64,000 bases of DNA from Ptychodera flava (taxonomy: Eukaryota > Hemichordata > Enteropneusta > Ptychoderidae). Shown here piece by piece: positions 23,527 to 38,910 of this stretch (position 1 is the first letter of the stretch; every line of letters begins with the position of its first letter). The notes under the pieces are model-generated. The model was given only the letters and a program-made list of their open reading frames with translations, did not search any database and was not told the origin of the DNA. The position numbers and the translations under genes were made by a program. The stretch spans positions 18,265,632 to 18,329,631 of the forward strand of contig NC_091938.1 in the NCBI RefSeq assembly GCF_041260155.1, read 5' to 3'.

Positions 23527-26470
23527 ATAAATTATTCAGAACGGTTTATCAAATTAAGGTACATTTACCTGTACGCGTTTGCATTTGAATTCACTATCAT
23601 TTTCTCTAAAAACTAGTCACTGCAATATCAACATGCATGGACGCCCTCAATAGATTGAGAATTCCAGAATGGTATGCTTTCGTTTTGCTCGAAAAGTTAT
23701 AATTTGGATGTGTGTGACATGACTATTAGACAAATCATATTTATCTGACAAAATCATCCTACATTTGCCTGTAGTAGGGATATAACCTACTCGTTGGTCG
23801 AACATCATCCTAAATTATTGTAGTTTGTGAGAGTAAATGGACATTTGGCATCAATTTAAAGAAAAACACTTTTAGATCCGAAATTTAACTCAATTTCAAA
23901 ATCATTGCCAAAGCCGGATTTATTCACTATCTGCTGCCGATAGACACATGATCGCTATCTTAATGGGTTGCAGGAGAGCGGCACTGGCACTTGAGGACAT
24001 CGTAGTCTAAGTACATTGTGAGGTTAGTAAGGAAAACGAAGCAAGAACCCAGGAAAGAAAAATAGCCAAATATGATCAGTTCATACTATAGTGGCCTCGT
24101 AGAAAATGTAATGAGACGAATCGAGCATGAGTATATCAAACAATTTCTTTTGATTGAAACGACGCTTTTGGTCCATTTGCAACTGTGAAATTAATAGTAG
24201 GTCGCCCAATGTACCAACATCAAACCGACCAGATAGGATTTTCGAATAATGACTTCGAAATTTATGAAGGGGATATAAAATACATGTTCAGCATCATACA
24301 TGATTTGTGTTACGCTATTTAATTAATGCAGTTGAAGGCGATACCAGACAGGCCAGTGAACACCGTAGGTAGCACAAATAAACATGAAGAAGAGCTTTCA
24401 CAGCCCGCACTACGAGGTTTGAATCATAGGGATCTGAATTCCAAAGTACAAATGCAATTCACTGTCACATTCAACTTGTGTAATGTGTATTTTCTACGAA
24501 AACTTGTGCCCTGTTTGAAGAGTTTCCTGATAACTACTACACATTCATGTGTATATCTTCGGTTATCTTCATAAACTTTCTATTTAGGAAACAGTACTTT
24601 ACATACATTCCTAAATAATTAATAATATGACAGTCTTAAGGCTATTGAACGTTCATTGTAGTGTGTGTGTGTTCATATATCTGACGTATAGTCTACAGAT
24701 GTTGCACGCGCCTGTAATTGTTGACATCGCACTTCGTCATCGGATCGTACACAATCTGGTTCATATTAGATTTATATTGCCAATAACAAGAATTGATTAG
24801 TTTCTTTGTAGGTGTGGTTTGTACAGTTAGTACTCCTTTGCGTAATATATATTAACTAGTCTGATATTTTCAGAAAGACATCATCACAGACATTGATCAT
24901 ACAAACATGTGACAGCTGTGAAGGTCATTTAACTGATTGATGTGAAAAATGTGACCACTTAACATATTATTGAATTCTAACAGTCGAGGAAATTAATCTG
25001 GATAGCTCAGTCTTAGTACAAGAAAATTTACACAGATATTGATCATATAGAGATAAAGACGGACATTTAGCGAATCTATAATGTCCTGGAATTGCAATTT
25101 TTAAATATTTAGTCATATCATTAACTGAAGCTATATATCAAAGGCAATAGTAGCAAATATTGTGAAATTTAAAAAAAGATATTTCACAACAACACCTGGG
25201 CTACACGGAAGACGTATCGCATTGCCGTGTCACGTAGTTATTTAAAAGGCAAATTCTATGACCCTTGACAATATATTTTGATGTACTTGATTAAGGTGGA
25301 TGAAACTTGCTTCATGCATTGTAAATCAAGCTAGTAGTCAAAGACAATTTAAGCAGCTTTTCTACGTCAACCTATTTCAAATTTGCATATTTGTGTGTCT
25401 ACCAATTCAAATTTGCATATTATTTTAAGAAATTTCAATGAACGTTATATATTCTGACGATGCCATCCAATTTATGAAACTTTGTACATCATTTTTGACA
25501 TCATACCAGTGAACAAAATCATTTTTCAGATCAAAATTTTGGTTCTTGAATAGTTAATGAACTTTTCATATTTTCTTTATATCTCAGAGATTGTTTAGCC
25601 ACGTTTAATAAAGCTTGCTAGTGATATGAACAATAACAAACCATGGTCACGAAGTGTAAGAGTCAAATAGAAATAGGAACCCGTACACAATATACATATA
25701 TATGGCTGTGTTGATAAGATGACGTGAGCATATACAGCCAGTGCAAGCATACTGAAGAAATGCCAGCACAACAAATCTGTGTCACTCTGTACATTTGATC
25801 CCCGGCAGCCTATCTTCCATATAAAAGTGCCTGCCTCGAGAGTTAAGGTTTTAAACTTTTTTCCATACCTTACTTCAGGAAACGTTTAATTTTTTGTCTT
25901 TCATAACCAAGATAAAAATCACCGGTCATGATTGAAATTAGAGAAACAACATTGTCAAAAATTCGATATTCAAAAATGAAAATAGCCGATAATCATCGTG
26001 AACTCCGTTAGGGAAATTAAATATAAGCGTCACTCCAAAAACCTTATAACGAGTCAACACAAGCAGCAGTCCTGCGAATGATAATTACAAATTGTTGTGT
26101 ACACACGTTCATTATATTTTCCATGTTTAAATGAAGATATGTAAATGAGATTGTTGCTTTGTTCTCAATTATCAGAAAAACTTTGTGTTTCCGATTATGT
26201 TGAAATCAGGGTGTAGTACTACCAGGAGCGTTGGATGGAACGTTAAATATGTCATGAAGTCCACGACATCTGAAAAATATTTTACAGTGACCAGGAATAT
26301 TCCAGATTCGATGGTAATAAAATTGTTGCTATATATGACGAATAAAATGTTGTTTTCGATATGCCGTTTTTTCAAATTGCCAAAAAGGGAAAGCCTCAAT
26401 GAAATGACTTTACACCTATTTTGCTGTCTTGAGTTCAGGGATACGGCGCTGAAGGTTATGCACATCTTAT

Positions 26471-29757
<3,287 letters not shown>

Positions 29758-29821
29758 GGTGTTTACGACGACTCCACCGAGCGAAGAGTTGAACTACGAC
29801 TGAACGAAGCATTGTCTCCTG

Positions 29822-29850
29822 TTTATTGCCTGAGTTTGACAGGCAATAAA
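29822..29850. promoter_or_regulatory. Stem-loop upstream of claudin-like copy B
   Basis: Perfect 11 bp arms TTTATTGCCTG and CAGGCAATAAA with loop AGTTTGA, 65-93 bp upstream of the start codon. A TTATAA box-like word lies just beyond at about 29864-29869 and is also kept in copy A. The stem may sit at the transcription start or in the 5' leader; its role is unknown. Confidence 0.45.
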
Positions 29851-30489
29851 TCTCGGTCAAGAGTTATAAGCTCGAAATCTCGTGAAGCGCGACAAACCTT
29901 AGCGCTTCCAATTGTGTTTCATGGTCTGACAGCCATTGTGGCAAGAATACCGACTTTGTGATGGATGGCTACACTGTACCGATAAAGCAAACATTGGCCG
30001 TAAAAATTTCTCCCCTTCATTGGTTCACCGTTATGTTTTGAACAGTTTCTCTGACCAATGACTCACCTTTAAACTTTGATTTAAACTTGCCATATTGAAA
30101 ACAAGTCGAGAACCGGTATGATACTACACGATAATTGAAACTTTATTCAGTATTTGTGGATTTGCAATTCCAAGACGAAACCGTTGTCTTGAGGGCCTCA
30201 TTCTTTTAAAAGTTAAGCTTTTGTAACAATAGTAGAGTGACTTATATTTGTTTGTAACTTGGTATCTAAAACTTGCATAGGAAAAAGTTGATCGGACCAT
30301 AAAAGATACACAATCAATAAATCTAATGGTTTGATAATTGCCTATGTCATCAACACTGCTGCCTTCACTATTTGGAAGTAAGTTACACAACGGCTTCGTG
30401 CCAATATGTAGATACCTCGTACAATCCTAACTTTGCTTCAGAAAATTTATCAATATCAAAAAAGTAAAATAAACAAAGTTAAAAGTTAA

Positions 30490-31559
30490 AATACCAGTAC
30501 TGTCGTAAAAATAAATTTAGCAGCGCAATGTAAATTCAAGCCTCAGCATGTTTTTTTTTTCATTCCATAGTAAAGTTAAACATGTTCATATCAATCAGTT
30601 TGAAGCAAATAATCAAACAGACGTACATTTGAAACACTGTTTCTGTATGAAGTATTTCCTTTCTAGGTCGACTGAAGTACATCTTACACACATTAGCTAT
30701 CGCCAGGTCTAATTAATATAATCTATACGCTGTCGGATTTCATTTGCAATGTTTCGCATAATGAGGAAATGTAGACCATGTTGTATACACTTTCGTAAAC
30801 CCTCGTTTGTTACAAGAGTCTCTTCTCGTAGCTATTTTGAATGTTTTGAATGGTTAACACAAGAAACTTGACTCTAAAACGACACAAATATGTTCACACA
30901 CGCGCACACAACAATTTGAAACCAACTTTTGATAAAATTAAACACATTCTCAGCATTTTGTTATAGGAATGGTGACGCAAATTGAACTATTTTAGTGTAT
31001 GTAACGAAGTCTTGTTGTTTGCGAGCTATGCTTTACTGGAGCTCTGAATGTACCAGCCATAAAGAATAGGACAAACGCTATTGGCAGCGTGTCATGCCGA
31101 GAACATGCTCAAAGTCTTCCATTGATTTATTGTTTATGTTCAGACAGAGGTCAAAATGAGACCTTTGACACTTTTGACGCTAACGAACTGCGCCCTCTCC
31201 TGTACGCTTGGTTACTCACTTATGAAGTCTTTCGTTTGACCTGTTAAACCACCATCACGCGTTTGCTATAATTTGTTCTCGCAAAAGGATGAAATCAGAT
31301 GCCTCTTCAATAGTTATCGATTCATGACACAAAGTGAAGGGCAGGGTATTTAAATAACCAAATATTTGAGTATTTTAGATTTGGCTAAAGTCAATGATTT
31401 TGTTGAATAAACATTTAGCAAAATTCAATGCATATAAGTGTTACTGATTACATAAACGCATTGAGCGCGATGACTATTATATAGAAGACTATACGATCAA
31501 ACGCCATCTTCATGGAGCTAGCTGTATTAATGCGTGGAGTCTGCACATTTATGGGTTGC
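30490..31559. repeat. Triplicated upstream segment, copy in unit B
   Basis: Homologous to 7707-10928 and 22475-23526. Followed directly by the TTAA element 31564-32244 and then by the shared right flank. Confidence 0.9.
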
Positions 31560-31563
31560 TTAA

Positions 31564-32244
31564 GGTTCCAAGACAAGAAATTAGACCTTTTTGATCTAAC
31601 AATTCTCTAACGATTAATAAGCGCAGAACCCCCGTAAAGTATACATTTTCTGAAAGCCTAGATATACGGGAACATTTTGGTAACCACAGTGTCATCATTG
31701 TTTGCATAACTATCACGTGACAAGGTAATTTGCATAACCTTTCAAAAATATGTTTTCCCTATGTTTTTCTCAATACTTCGAAATATCTGACTAAAATTTG
31801 CTTGAATGCAAGCTGTCACAATGCTCTTCCAAAGTGTGTCTCAGAATTTGTATATCTTGCTTAGTTTTTTTGGAGCACAATTTTAAAGAAATCAACTATG
31901 GTTAAATTCACTGCTCTGGAAGTTTTTCTGGCATAAAAACTGTTTAAGAAGTTTTAAAAAAATTCCGAGACACACTTTTTAAGACCCTTAAAACAGCTTG
32001 CACTCCCACAAATTTCAGCCACATATCTCAAAGCATTGAAACAAAACATAGGGAAAACCGATTTTTGAAAGGTTATGCAAATTACCTGTCACGTGATAGT
32101 TATGTAAACAATGGTGACACTATGGTTACCAAAATGTTCCCCTATATCTAGGCTTTCCGAAAATATACAATTTAGGGTGGTTCTGAGCTTATTAAATACT
32201 AGAGAATTGTTAGTTTAAAATGGTCAATTTCTTGTCTTGGAACC
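31564..32244. mobile_element. TTAA-flanked foldback element 3, nearly all inverted repeat
   Basis: 681 bp between TTAA at 31560-31563 and 32245-32248. The ends are GGTTCCAAGACAAGAAATT and its exact complement. The inverted similarity runs for about 300 bp per arm, through AACATTTTGGTAACCA, ATAACTATCACGTGACA and ATTTGCATAACCTTTCAAAA, so the transcript would form a near-complete hairpin. The first copy lacks it (about 10928). No coding capacity. Confidence 0.88.
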
Positions 32245-32248
32245 TTAA

Positions 32249-32720
32249 GTGAATCACCTTTATAATAATAGTTTATTCACCGAATTGTACCAACAGTGGG
32301 GCATTTGAACAATTCGAATAGTTATAGTTGAGGTAATGCTCCTGTCAGACATACAGTCATTAGTGTCATATTGTGATGAAACCTTGAACTTGTAAATGGC
32401 AAATACATTACGACCCCAACAAGTGCTAGGAAGTGAGAGGATACCTATTGTCACCATTCAAAAAGATCTAGACATTATCAAATTTGACTAAAGTTATGAC
32501 ACGGATATCAAATGAACCATAACATTCCACACGGCTCACATTTGACGTGCAACTTTCAATGTTCCTTTCAGTGAGTTAGGGTTCAGTCATCAAGGTTATG
32601 ACAAAGTGCATTTTGTAATGTTAGGGACCACTTCAATCTACCTTACTTTCTTTTGCCAAGTTGCCTGCAGAAGGGGAAAAAGTAAAGAAAAAGTGAATAT
32701 TCGTGTATATGTGTATCGAA
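32249..32720. repeat. Right flank shared with the first copy
   Basis: From GTGAATCACCTTTATAATA on, this matches 10928-11394. It shows that the first copy and unit B end in the same ancestral flank, whereas A joins B directly. Confidence 0.88.
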
Positions 32721-32803
32721 GTATACAGATGTCCATGTGGAAAATTACAGTGCTCGATGCTAGGCAGAACGTTATAGATAATATACAAATTACTTTGCTC
32801 AAA

Positions 32804-32866
32804 GTATGTATGTATGTATGTATGTATGTATGTATGTATGTATGTATGTATGTATGTATCTTGTAA

Positions 32867-32897
<31 letters not shown>

Positions 32898-32938
32898 TGT
32901 ATGTATGTATGTATGTATGTATGTATGTATGTATGTAT
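32804..32938. repeat. (TATG)n microsatellite in two blocks
   Basis: Two tetranucleotide runs, each ending in ATCTTGTAAATA, which suggests duplication of a block plus its edge. Long open frames on both strands across it are artefacts. Confidence 0.96.
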
Positions 32939-33079
32939 CTTGTAAATACGTGTGTGCAGATGTATGTCCATCTACATCAAAAACTCTAGGCAAAAACCGC
33001 AGCATCGACCATCTTAGTATTTGGTGGATAGATGGATCCAGGTTGGAAATGTGAATTTGTCTAAATGAGCATGTCAGTG

Positions 33080-33521
33080 CAGTGTTGCCGCCAAGACGCG
33101 CCCTTGCGACAATGTCCCCAAAACGGACCCAGTTTTCCCGCACCTGCGTCGACTGTGATGGGTGTAGTCTACAAGTAATATCTGTTACTGACGATGATCT
33201 TTATTTTGCATAATTATTTTGAGGCTTACACAAGGTACTTTCGGAGCTAGCTATGGTTAGAAGTAATTAAAACGCTGCACTTGATATCAGTCTGAGCTCT
33301 GATTGCGGCAGATATGGTATACTGCTTAAATTGCGTGAAATTCAAGCATACCGACGCGGTCCCGGTATCTTGAATTTTATTCAGTGAAACTGATGTGTTA
33401 CAAAATAATGCAAAATTTTATTGGCAACTGCTTGCTGTCCCTAAAATGTACAAATTGTCCCTAAAATAAATGGTGGTGGGACACAGTGTCCCCTGATATA
33501 AAATTCCTGGCTGCAACACTG
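33080..33521. mobile_element. Small hAT-like non-autonomous TIR element
   Basis: 442 bp with termini CAGTGTTGCCGCCA and, read inward from the other end, CAGTGTTGCAGCCA. It is flanked by TCAGTG on both sides (33074-33079 and 33522-33527). The TIR style resembles hAT elements, whose target duplications are normally 8 bp. Only 6 bp match here, so the superfamily is uncertain. Confidence 0.65.
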
Positions 33522-33650
33522 TCAGTGTCAAAAATATACAAATGAAATAAAAAAGGGAAAATCCAGCAAAATTATTAAAACTCTTTAACCCAGTGTCAGA
33601 TTAGGTTAAGACTCGGTATGCAGCTTTTTATGGAGACTTTAGTTGGAGCT

Positions 33651-34085
33651 GTTCAAATAGTGGTGAAATGTTTATAGCTGTATTTTTGAGACAATTTTTC
33701 CCGTTTTTGGTTAAAAGATCTTTTATTCTGAAACTGTTTATCCCATTGCTTTAAAACTTGAATGCATGATCCTAGGGTTAGCTTCAGTTACATTTGTTCA
33801 AATTGTGGTGAAATTTTCATATTTGTATCTTTGCGCAATTTTTATCATTTTTTGTAAAAAAACTAGTTTTCTCTGAATAAGCTATTCTGATTGATTTGAA
33901 ACTTAGTATGTATGTACCTAGAGACAACCTCACTTGAGTGTCTTCAAATTATGGTGTAATTTTCATATTTGCATTTTTAGGTTAATTTTTCCAATTATTT
34001 GTCAAAAAAATCATTTCTCTGAAACCACTCGTCCGATTGCTTTAAACCTTGGTATGTATGTTCAAGGATTAAACTTAGTTATGTC
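33651..34085. repeat. Three diverged ~145 bp tandem repeats
   Basis: Units start at about 33651, 33796 and 33942, each near TTCAAATnGTGGTGAAAT, and each includes a CTGAA...GATTG.TTTAAA and a TATGTATGT-like segment. A partial unit precedes them. No coding signal. Confidence 0.75.
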
Positions 34086-36127
34086 TACTCAGTCTGGCCT
34101 GCAACATAAAACGAAATGTGAGCCAAGTGCCATTGGCGCTGTTTTTCTTTGGCCAGCATGTTTTTTTTTTAATTTTGTATCAACCCCTTCATGTTCGTAT
34201 AATTGATTTGGAATATGTTTACAGAGTGTCTAATCGTTCGAGTTATTGATTATGTAGATGACGAGAACACGATGAATTATGAACTGCCATCGACTAATTG
34301 TAAGCTTACAATGAGCAGTCGAGGGCGCCCGAGTGCGTTGACCGCATTTATTTACTGTTACCGCAAAAATGGCCAGAGCGACTTCCCGCATAAGCGAACG
34401 ATAAACAACACTTCCATGCATACAATGCGCTATTAAAAGTGCCACCTCACACGAAGAGACTGTACATCATGGTCGGACAGACTTACTGCAATTTTAGCAC
34501 AGTATTCGAAATGGGTGTTAAGCAAACTTTGCATATTTTGGTGCTAACATTGGTCTAATCGTTTTAAAATAATGCACAAAAAGATGCCGGCGTTACCAGA
34601 GGCCGACTCTACACTTTGTCGACAGAAAGCTAATCGAGAAAATGATGGGCATAAATATTGTGTATTGAATTATTTAGTAGCGCTATACTTACAAGTTCGC
34701 TCGCAATGATTGAATCGCACTCTAGCATGAAGAATTCAAAATCACCTAGTATTCAATGTTATTTAGACAGGCTACTCATAAAGTTGAACTATTGAGGCTA
34801 GGGAGCTAAAAATTAATGTTACTCAACCTGTATACAAGAGGATGTTTTTGAATGCAAACCATGGAAAGTGGTACAAAATCTTGTACATATTACTGTAATG
34901 ACATACTTATCTGGTACTGTATTCAGATTCCATGATAATTTTGTAATCAATTAAGCGCCGCTGTTAGTGATTTTGATAGCGTACCAATCGGAACGTTCAC
35001 ATACAATCAAAACGATATAAATGTATAATAAGCTTATCACTGTGCCGAGGTGAGCTTTAATAAAGTAGAGTGTTCTTATGAAACAATAAACAGGAATTAT
35101 AACGTCCTCATAAACTGCCCTCAGAGTTGCTAGTCCAATGATCGTTTCGTTTTTACGACTATTGTTCTCTCGGTCGATCGAGGATTCAATAGCACTCCTT
35201 TCGCAATTGTGAGTATTGCAAAGTAAGTGCATCTTCCAGTCGTTTATTTGGCCAGAGTAATTCAATTCTTTGTTTTACGTCCACTAATTGCATCTTCCAG
35301 TCGTTTATTTGGCCAGAGTAATTCAATTCTTTGTTTTACGTCCACTCAAATTCTTGAAAGGTAGGCGGGTAAGTTAAGGGGTTCAAAAACAAACACATAA
35401 AATCGTTCACACATAAGTTTTATAATTGCAATATAATATGAGTGCCCATTTAAGAATCAGAGCAGAGAATCGTTTTTCACCTCCATAATTTACACTACAA
35501 TGTGACATTTTGTAAACATGTAGGCGTTTAAGTACGTTCAGAAATGTGAAGAGAAAATTTATGCGGCAAAGCCCGATTAAAATATGTTGTTGTTTTTTTC
35601 CTGAAAACCTCCAAAACCCAAAGCGGAAATGTGAAAAAAGAATTTAATGACTTCATTCTTATGGTGAATGTCAAGTGTTAGTTTAGAAGAGACGTTTCAA
35701 AACCAACGACAGCTTCTGTTTTAAAACTAGTCATGTATTTTAGTTAGCTGTTACCAATGCAAAGTATTAAGTTAGTAAGTTAATATATAATAATGGAAAG
35801 AATGGTCCTATATTTTAAGAATTTCAGTGTTTACGATATCATTAAATAGTACATATAAAGAAGTATGTTGATTGAATACTTATAGTGTTTTTTAAACGCA
35901 TGGATGGCAGTATCAATGATTCACAGTGTCATTTTTGTCTCGAACGTGCAAAGTTATACGCTGCTAATCATCACTAGAAAACCGGAGCATATCCTACTCG
36001 TTCCAGACGATCTTTCCACTTGTTACTCTAGGCAACTTAACATGCGGACCTCAAGTGTTCTTGGCTTTGGTAGTGAAAAAAAAAATTGAAGGACAATTAT
36101 TCATTACTTTCGTTTTATATGCTTTAT
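34086..36127. other. No recognisable gene; one 61 bp tandem duplication
   Basis: Apart from the exact duplication at 35228-35346, nothing recognisable. Open frames up to 104 codons have no domain. Confidence 0.5.
35228..35346. repeat. Two-copy 61 bp tandem duplication
   Basis: A 58 bp block beginning TGCATCTTCCAGTCG and ending TTTTACGTCCACT occurs twice, with three bases (AAT) between. The copies are identical, so the event is recent or an assembly duplicate. Confidence 0.9.
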
Positions 36128-36171
36128 TAGTCCCCACGGACACCGTCCGGGGGGACTTATAGGTTTGGTCA

Positions 36172-36239
36172 TGTCCGTGCGTCCGTCCGTGCGTCCGTCC
36201 GTGCGTGCGTCCGTCCGTCCGTCCGTGCGTCCGTCCGTT
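36172..36239. repeat. GTCC/GTGC microsatellite
   Basis: Mixed GTCC and GTGC tetramers within the element head; the second head (37541) keeps a diverged form with GTCCAT units. Confidence 0.9.
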
Positions 36240-36380
36240 CACGCAGATATCTCAGAGACGCCTGGAGCGATTTCGTTCAAACTTGGTACAAGGATAGTAC
36301 CTACCTCATACAGATGCACGTCGATTTGTTTCACAATGCGATCAAATTTGGCGGTGTTAGAGGACTTTTTAGTTTTCACC

Positions 36381-37472
36381 TCCATAGACTCCCATGTATA
36401 AGGCAGTCAGTCCATAGACTCCCATGTATAAGGCCGTCCATAGACTCCCATGTATAAGGCCGTCCATAGACTCCCATGTATAAGGAAGTCCATAGACTCC
36501 CATGTATAAGGAAGTCCATAGACTCCCATGTATAAGGCAGTCCATAGACTCCCATGTATAAGGCAGTCCATAGACTCCCATGTATAAGGCGGTCTATAGA
36601 CTCCCATGTATAAGGCAGTCCATAGACTCCCAGTATAAGGAAGTCCATAGACTCCCATGTATAAGGCAGTCCATAGACTCCCATGTATAAGGCCGTCCAT
36701 AGACTCCCATGTATAAGGCGGTCCATAGACTCCCATGTATAAGGCAGTCCATAGACTCCATGTATAAGGAAGTCCATAGACTCCCATGTATAAGGCAGTC
36801 CATAGACTCCCATGTATAAGGCAGTCCATAGACTCCCATGTATAAGGCGGTCTATAGACTCCCATGTATAAGGCAGTCCATAGACTCCCATGTATAAGGC
36901 AGTCCATAGACTCCCATGTATAAGGCAGTCAGTCCATAGACTCCCATGTATAAGGCCGTCCATAGACTCCCATGTATAAGGAAGTCCATAGACTCCCATG
37001 TATAAGGAAGTCCATAGACTCCCATGTATAAGGCAGTCCATAGACTCCCATGTATAAGGCAGTCCATAGACTCCCATCTATAAGGCGGTCTATAGACTCC
37101 CATGTATAAGGCAGTCCATAGACTCCCATGTATAAGGAAGTCCATAGACTCCCATGTATAAGGCAGTCCATAGACTCCCATGTATAAGGCCGTCCATAGA
37201 CTCCCATGTAATGCGGTCCATAGACTCCCATGTATAAGGCAGTCCATAGACTCCATGTATAAGGAAGTCCATAGACTCCCATGTATAAGGCAGTCCATAG
37301 ACTCCCATGTATAAGGCAGTCCATAGACTCCCATGTATAAGGCGGTCTATAGACTCCCATGTATAAGGCAGTCCATAGACTCCCATGTATAAGGCAGTCC
37401 ATAGACTCCCATGTATAAGGCAGTCCATAGACTCCCATGTATAAGGCAGTCCATAGACTCCCATGTATAAGG
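36381..37472. repeat. 26 bp minisatellite, about 42 copies
   Basis: Each unit reads TCCATAGACTCCCATGTATA then AGG and a variable CAG, AAG, CCG or CGG. Single-unit slips (for example GTCAGTCC) and one-base losses occur. Runs of variants repeat in the same order, showing block duplication. Because 26 is not a multiple of three and the unit has no stop in any minus-strand frame, all three minus frames stay open (up to 233 codons). These are not genes. Confidence 0.95.
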
Positions 37473-37540
37473 CCAAGAAAAATAAAAATTTAGTTTCTCA
37501 TAGTATTCATATTGCAAAAAGGATGCAGTGACACAGTTTT

Positions 37541-38910
37541 TAGTCCCCACAGATAAAGTCCAGGGGGCTCATAGATTGGGTCATGTCAGTCCATGAGTCC
37601 ATCCATGTGAGTCCATCCGTTCACGCAGATATCTCAGACACTTTGACAAATGTCACGTGACCTTGGTGACCTTTGACCTCAAATATACATATTTGTCCAT
37701 AACTCAGTAATCACTAATGCTACACCCTTCATATTTGGTATGATGGGACAGCTTATGACGCCACATATTGTTCCTCATTAATTATGTGCATATCTAATTT
37801 TGAGCGAGCCAATAGAGCCAGAGGTCTGATTTTTGGTTTGTAGGGATAACTTAGCAATACAATTTTTTGACAAAATGTCACGTGACCTCAATGACCTTTG
37901 ACCTCAAATATACATATTTGTGCATAACTCAGTAACCACAAGTGCTACACTCTTCATATTTGGTATGAAGGGACACCTTATGACGCCACATATTGTACCT
38001 CATTAATTATGCGCATATCTAATTTTGAGCGAGCCGATAGAGCTAGAGGTCTGATTTTTGGTATATATGGATAACTTAGCAATACAATTTTTTTGACAAA
38101 ATGTCACGTGACCTTGGTGACCTTTGACCTCAAATATACATATTTGTCCATAACTCAGTAATCACTAATGCTACACCCTTCATATTTGGTATGATGGGAC
38201 AGCTTATGACGCCACATATTGTTCCTCATTAATTATGCACATATCTTATTTTGAGCAAGCCAATAGAGGTAAATGTACGATTTTTAGTATATAGGGATAG
38301 ACTATAGGATAGAAATTTTTTGACAAAATGTCATGTGACCTCTATAACCTTATACCTACAATACACGATAATGTCAATAAATAAGTAACCACAAGTGCTA
38401 TGTCCTTTATATTGAGTAGGTTGGAAGAACTTATGACAACACATGCTTAACCTCGTTAATTATGCCCATATATAATTGTGGCCAAGCCAATAGAGCTGGA
38501 GGTCTGAATTTTGGCATATATGGATTAATTAGCAATACAATGTTTTTTTTTTTCAAAATGTCACGTGACCTTGATGACCTTTGACCTTCAATATGCATAT
38601 ATATGCATATCTCAGTAACCACAAGTTCTTTACGCTTTGATTTTGATAGGATAATAGACCTTAAGATGTCACATCTTGTACCTCATTTATTATGCACATA
38701 TGTATTTCTTGGCTGGCCAATACAACTTGAGGTCTGATCTTTTTTCCTGATTTAGAACCATAACTTATACATGCCTCTTGTTTCAAATTGGGAACAATGA
38801 CATAGACCTATGTGTCCATAGATCTGAACATATACACTCCAGTGATACTTCTTAATGACCTCATTTCCCTGCCCCATCAAGACTAATACTCCTATTACAA
38901 GTGGGGACTA
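37541..38910. mobile_element. 1370 bp TIR element built of 225 bp tandem repeats
   Basis: Starts TAGTCCCCAC and ends with its exact complement GTGGGGACTA. The interior is five tandem units of about 225-240 bp (starts at 37653, 37878, 38104, 38331 and 38571). Units share TCATTAATTATG, AACTCAGTAA and CACGTGACCT. No transposase is seen; a non-autonomous DNA element is the likely class. Confidence 0.75.
37653..38598. promoter_or_regulatory. Repeated E-box plus nuclear-receptor half-site clusters
   Basis: In the first unit, CACGTG is followed by TGACCT TGG TGACCT T TGACCT (37658-37679). That is three receptor half-sites in DR3 and DR1 spacing; the DR1 is the complement of AGGTCAAAGGTCA. Units at 37878, 38104 and 38571 keep the E-box and the DR1. 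The unit at 38331 is decayed. The sites are real as sequence; binding is inferred. Confidence 0.4.

Larger units (their letters stand above)
36128..37540. mobile_element. Head of a TAGTCCCCAC element with expanded internal repeats
   Basis: Begins TAGTCCCCACGGACACC and goes into a GTCC/GTGC microsatellite (36172-36239), then a stretch with CACGCAGATATCTCAGA, and then a 26 bp minisatellite (36381-37472). No matching GTGGGGACTA end is found before the next head at 37541, so this is a headed but tail-less copy, or one composite element with 37541-38910. Confidence 0.6.

Noticed and set aside
32633..33143. Histidine/threonine/tyrosine periodic frames
   Set aside because: Translation of the TATG microsatellite on both strands.
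36376..37476. Open frames of up to 233 codons on the minus strand
   Set aside because: They are a by-product of a stop-free 26 bp minisatellite and occur in all three frames.
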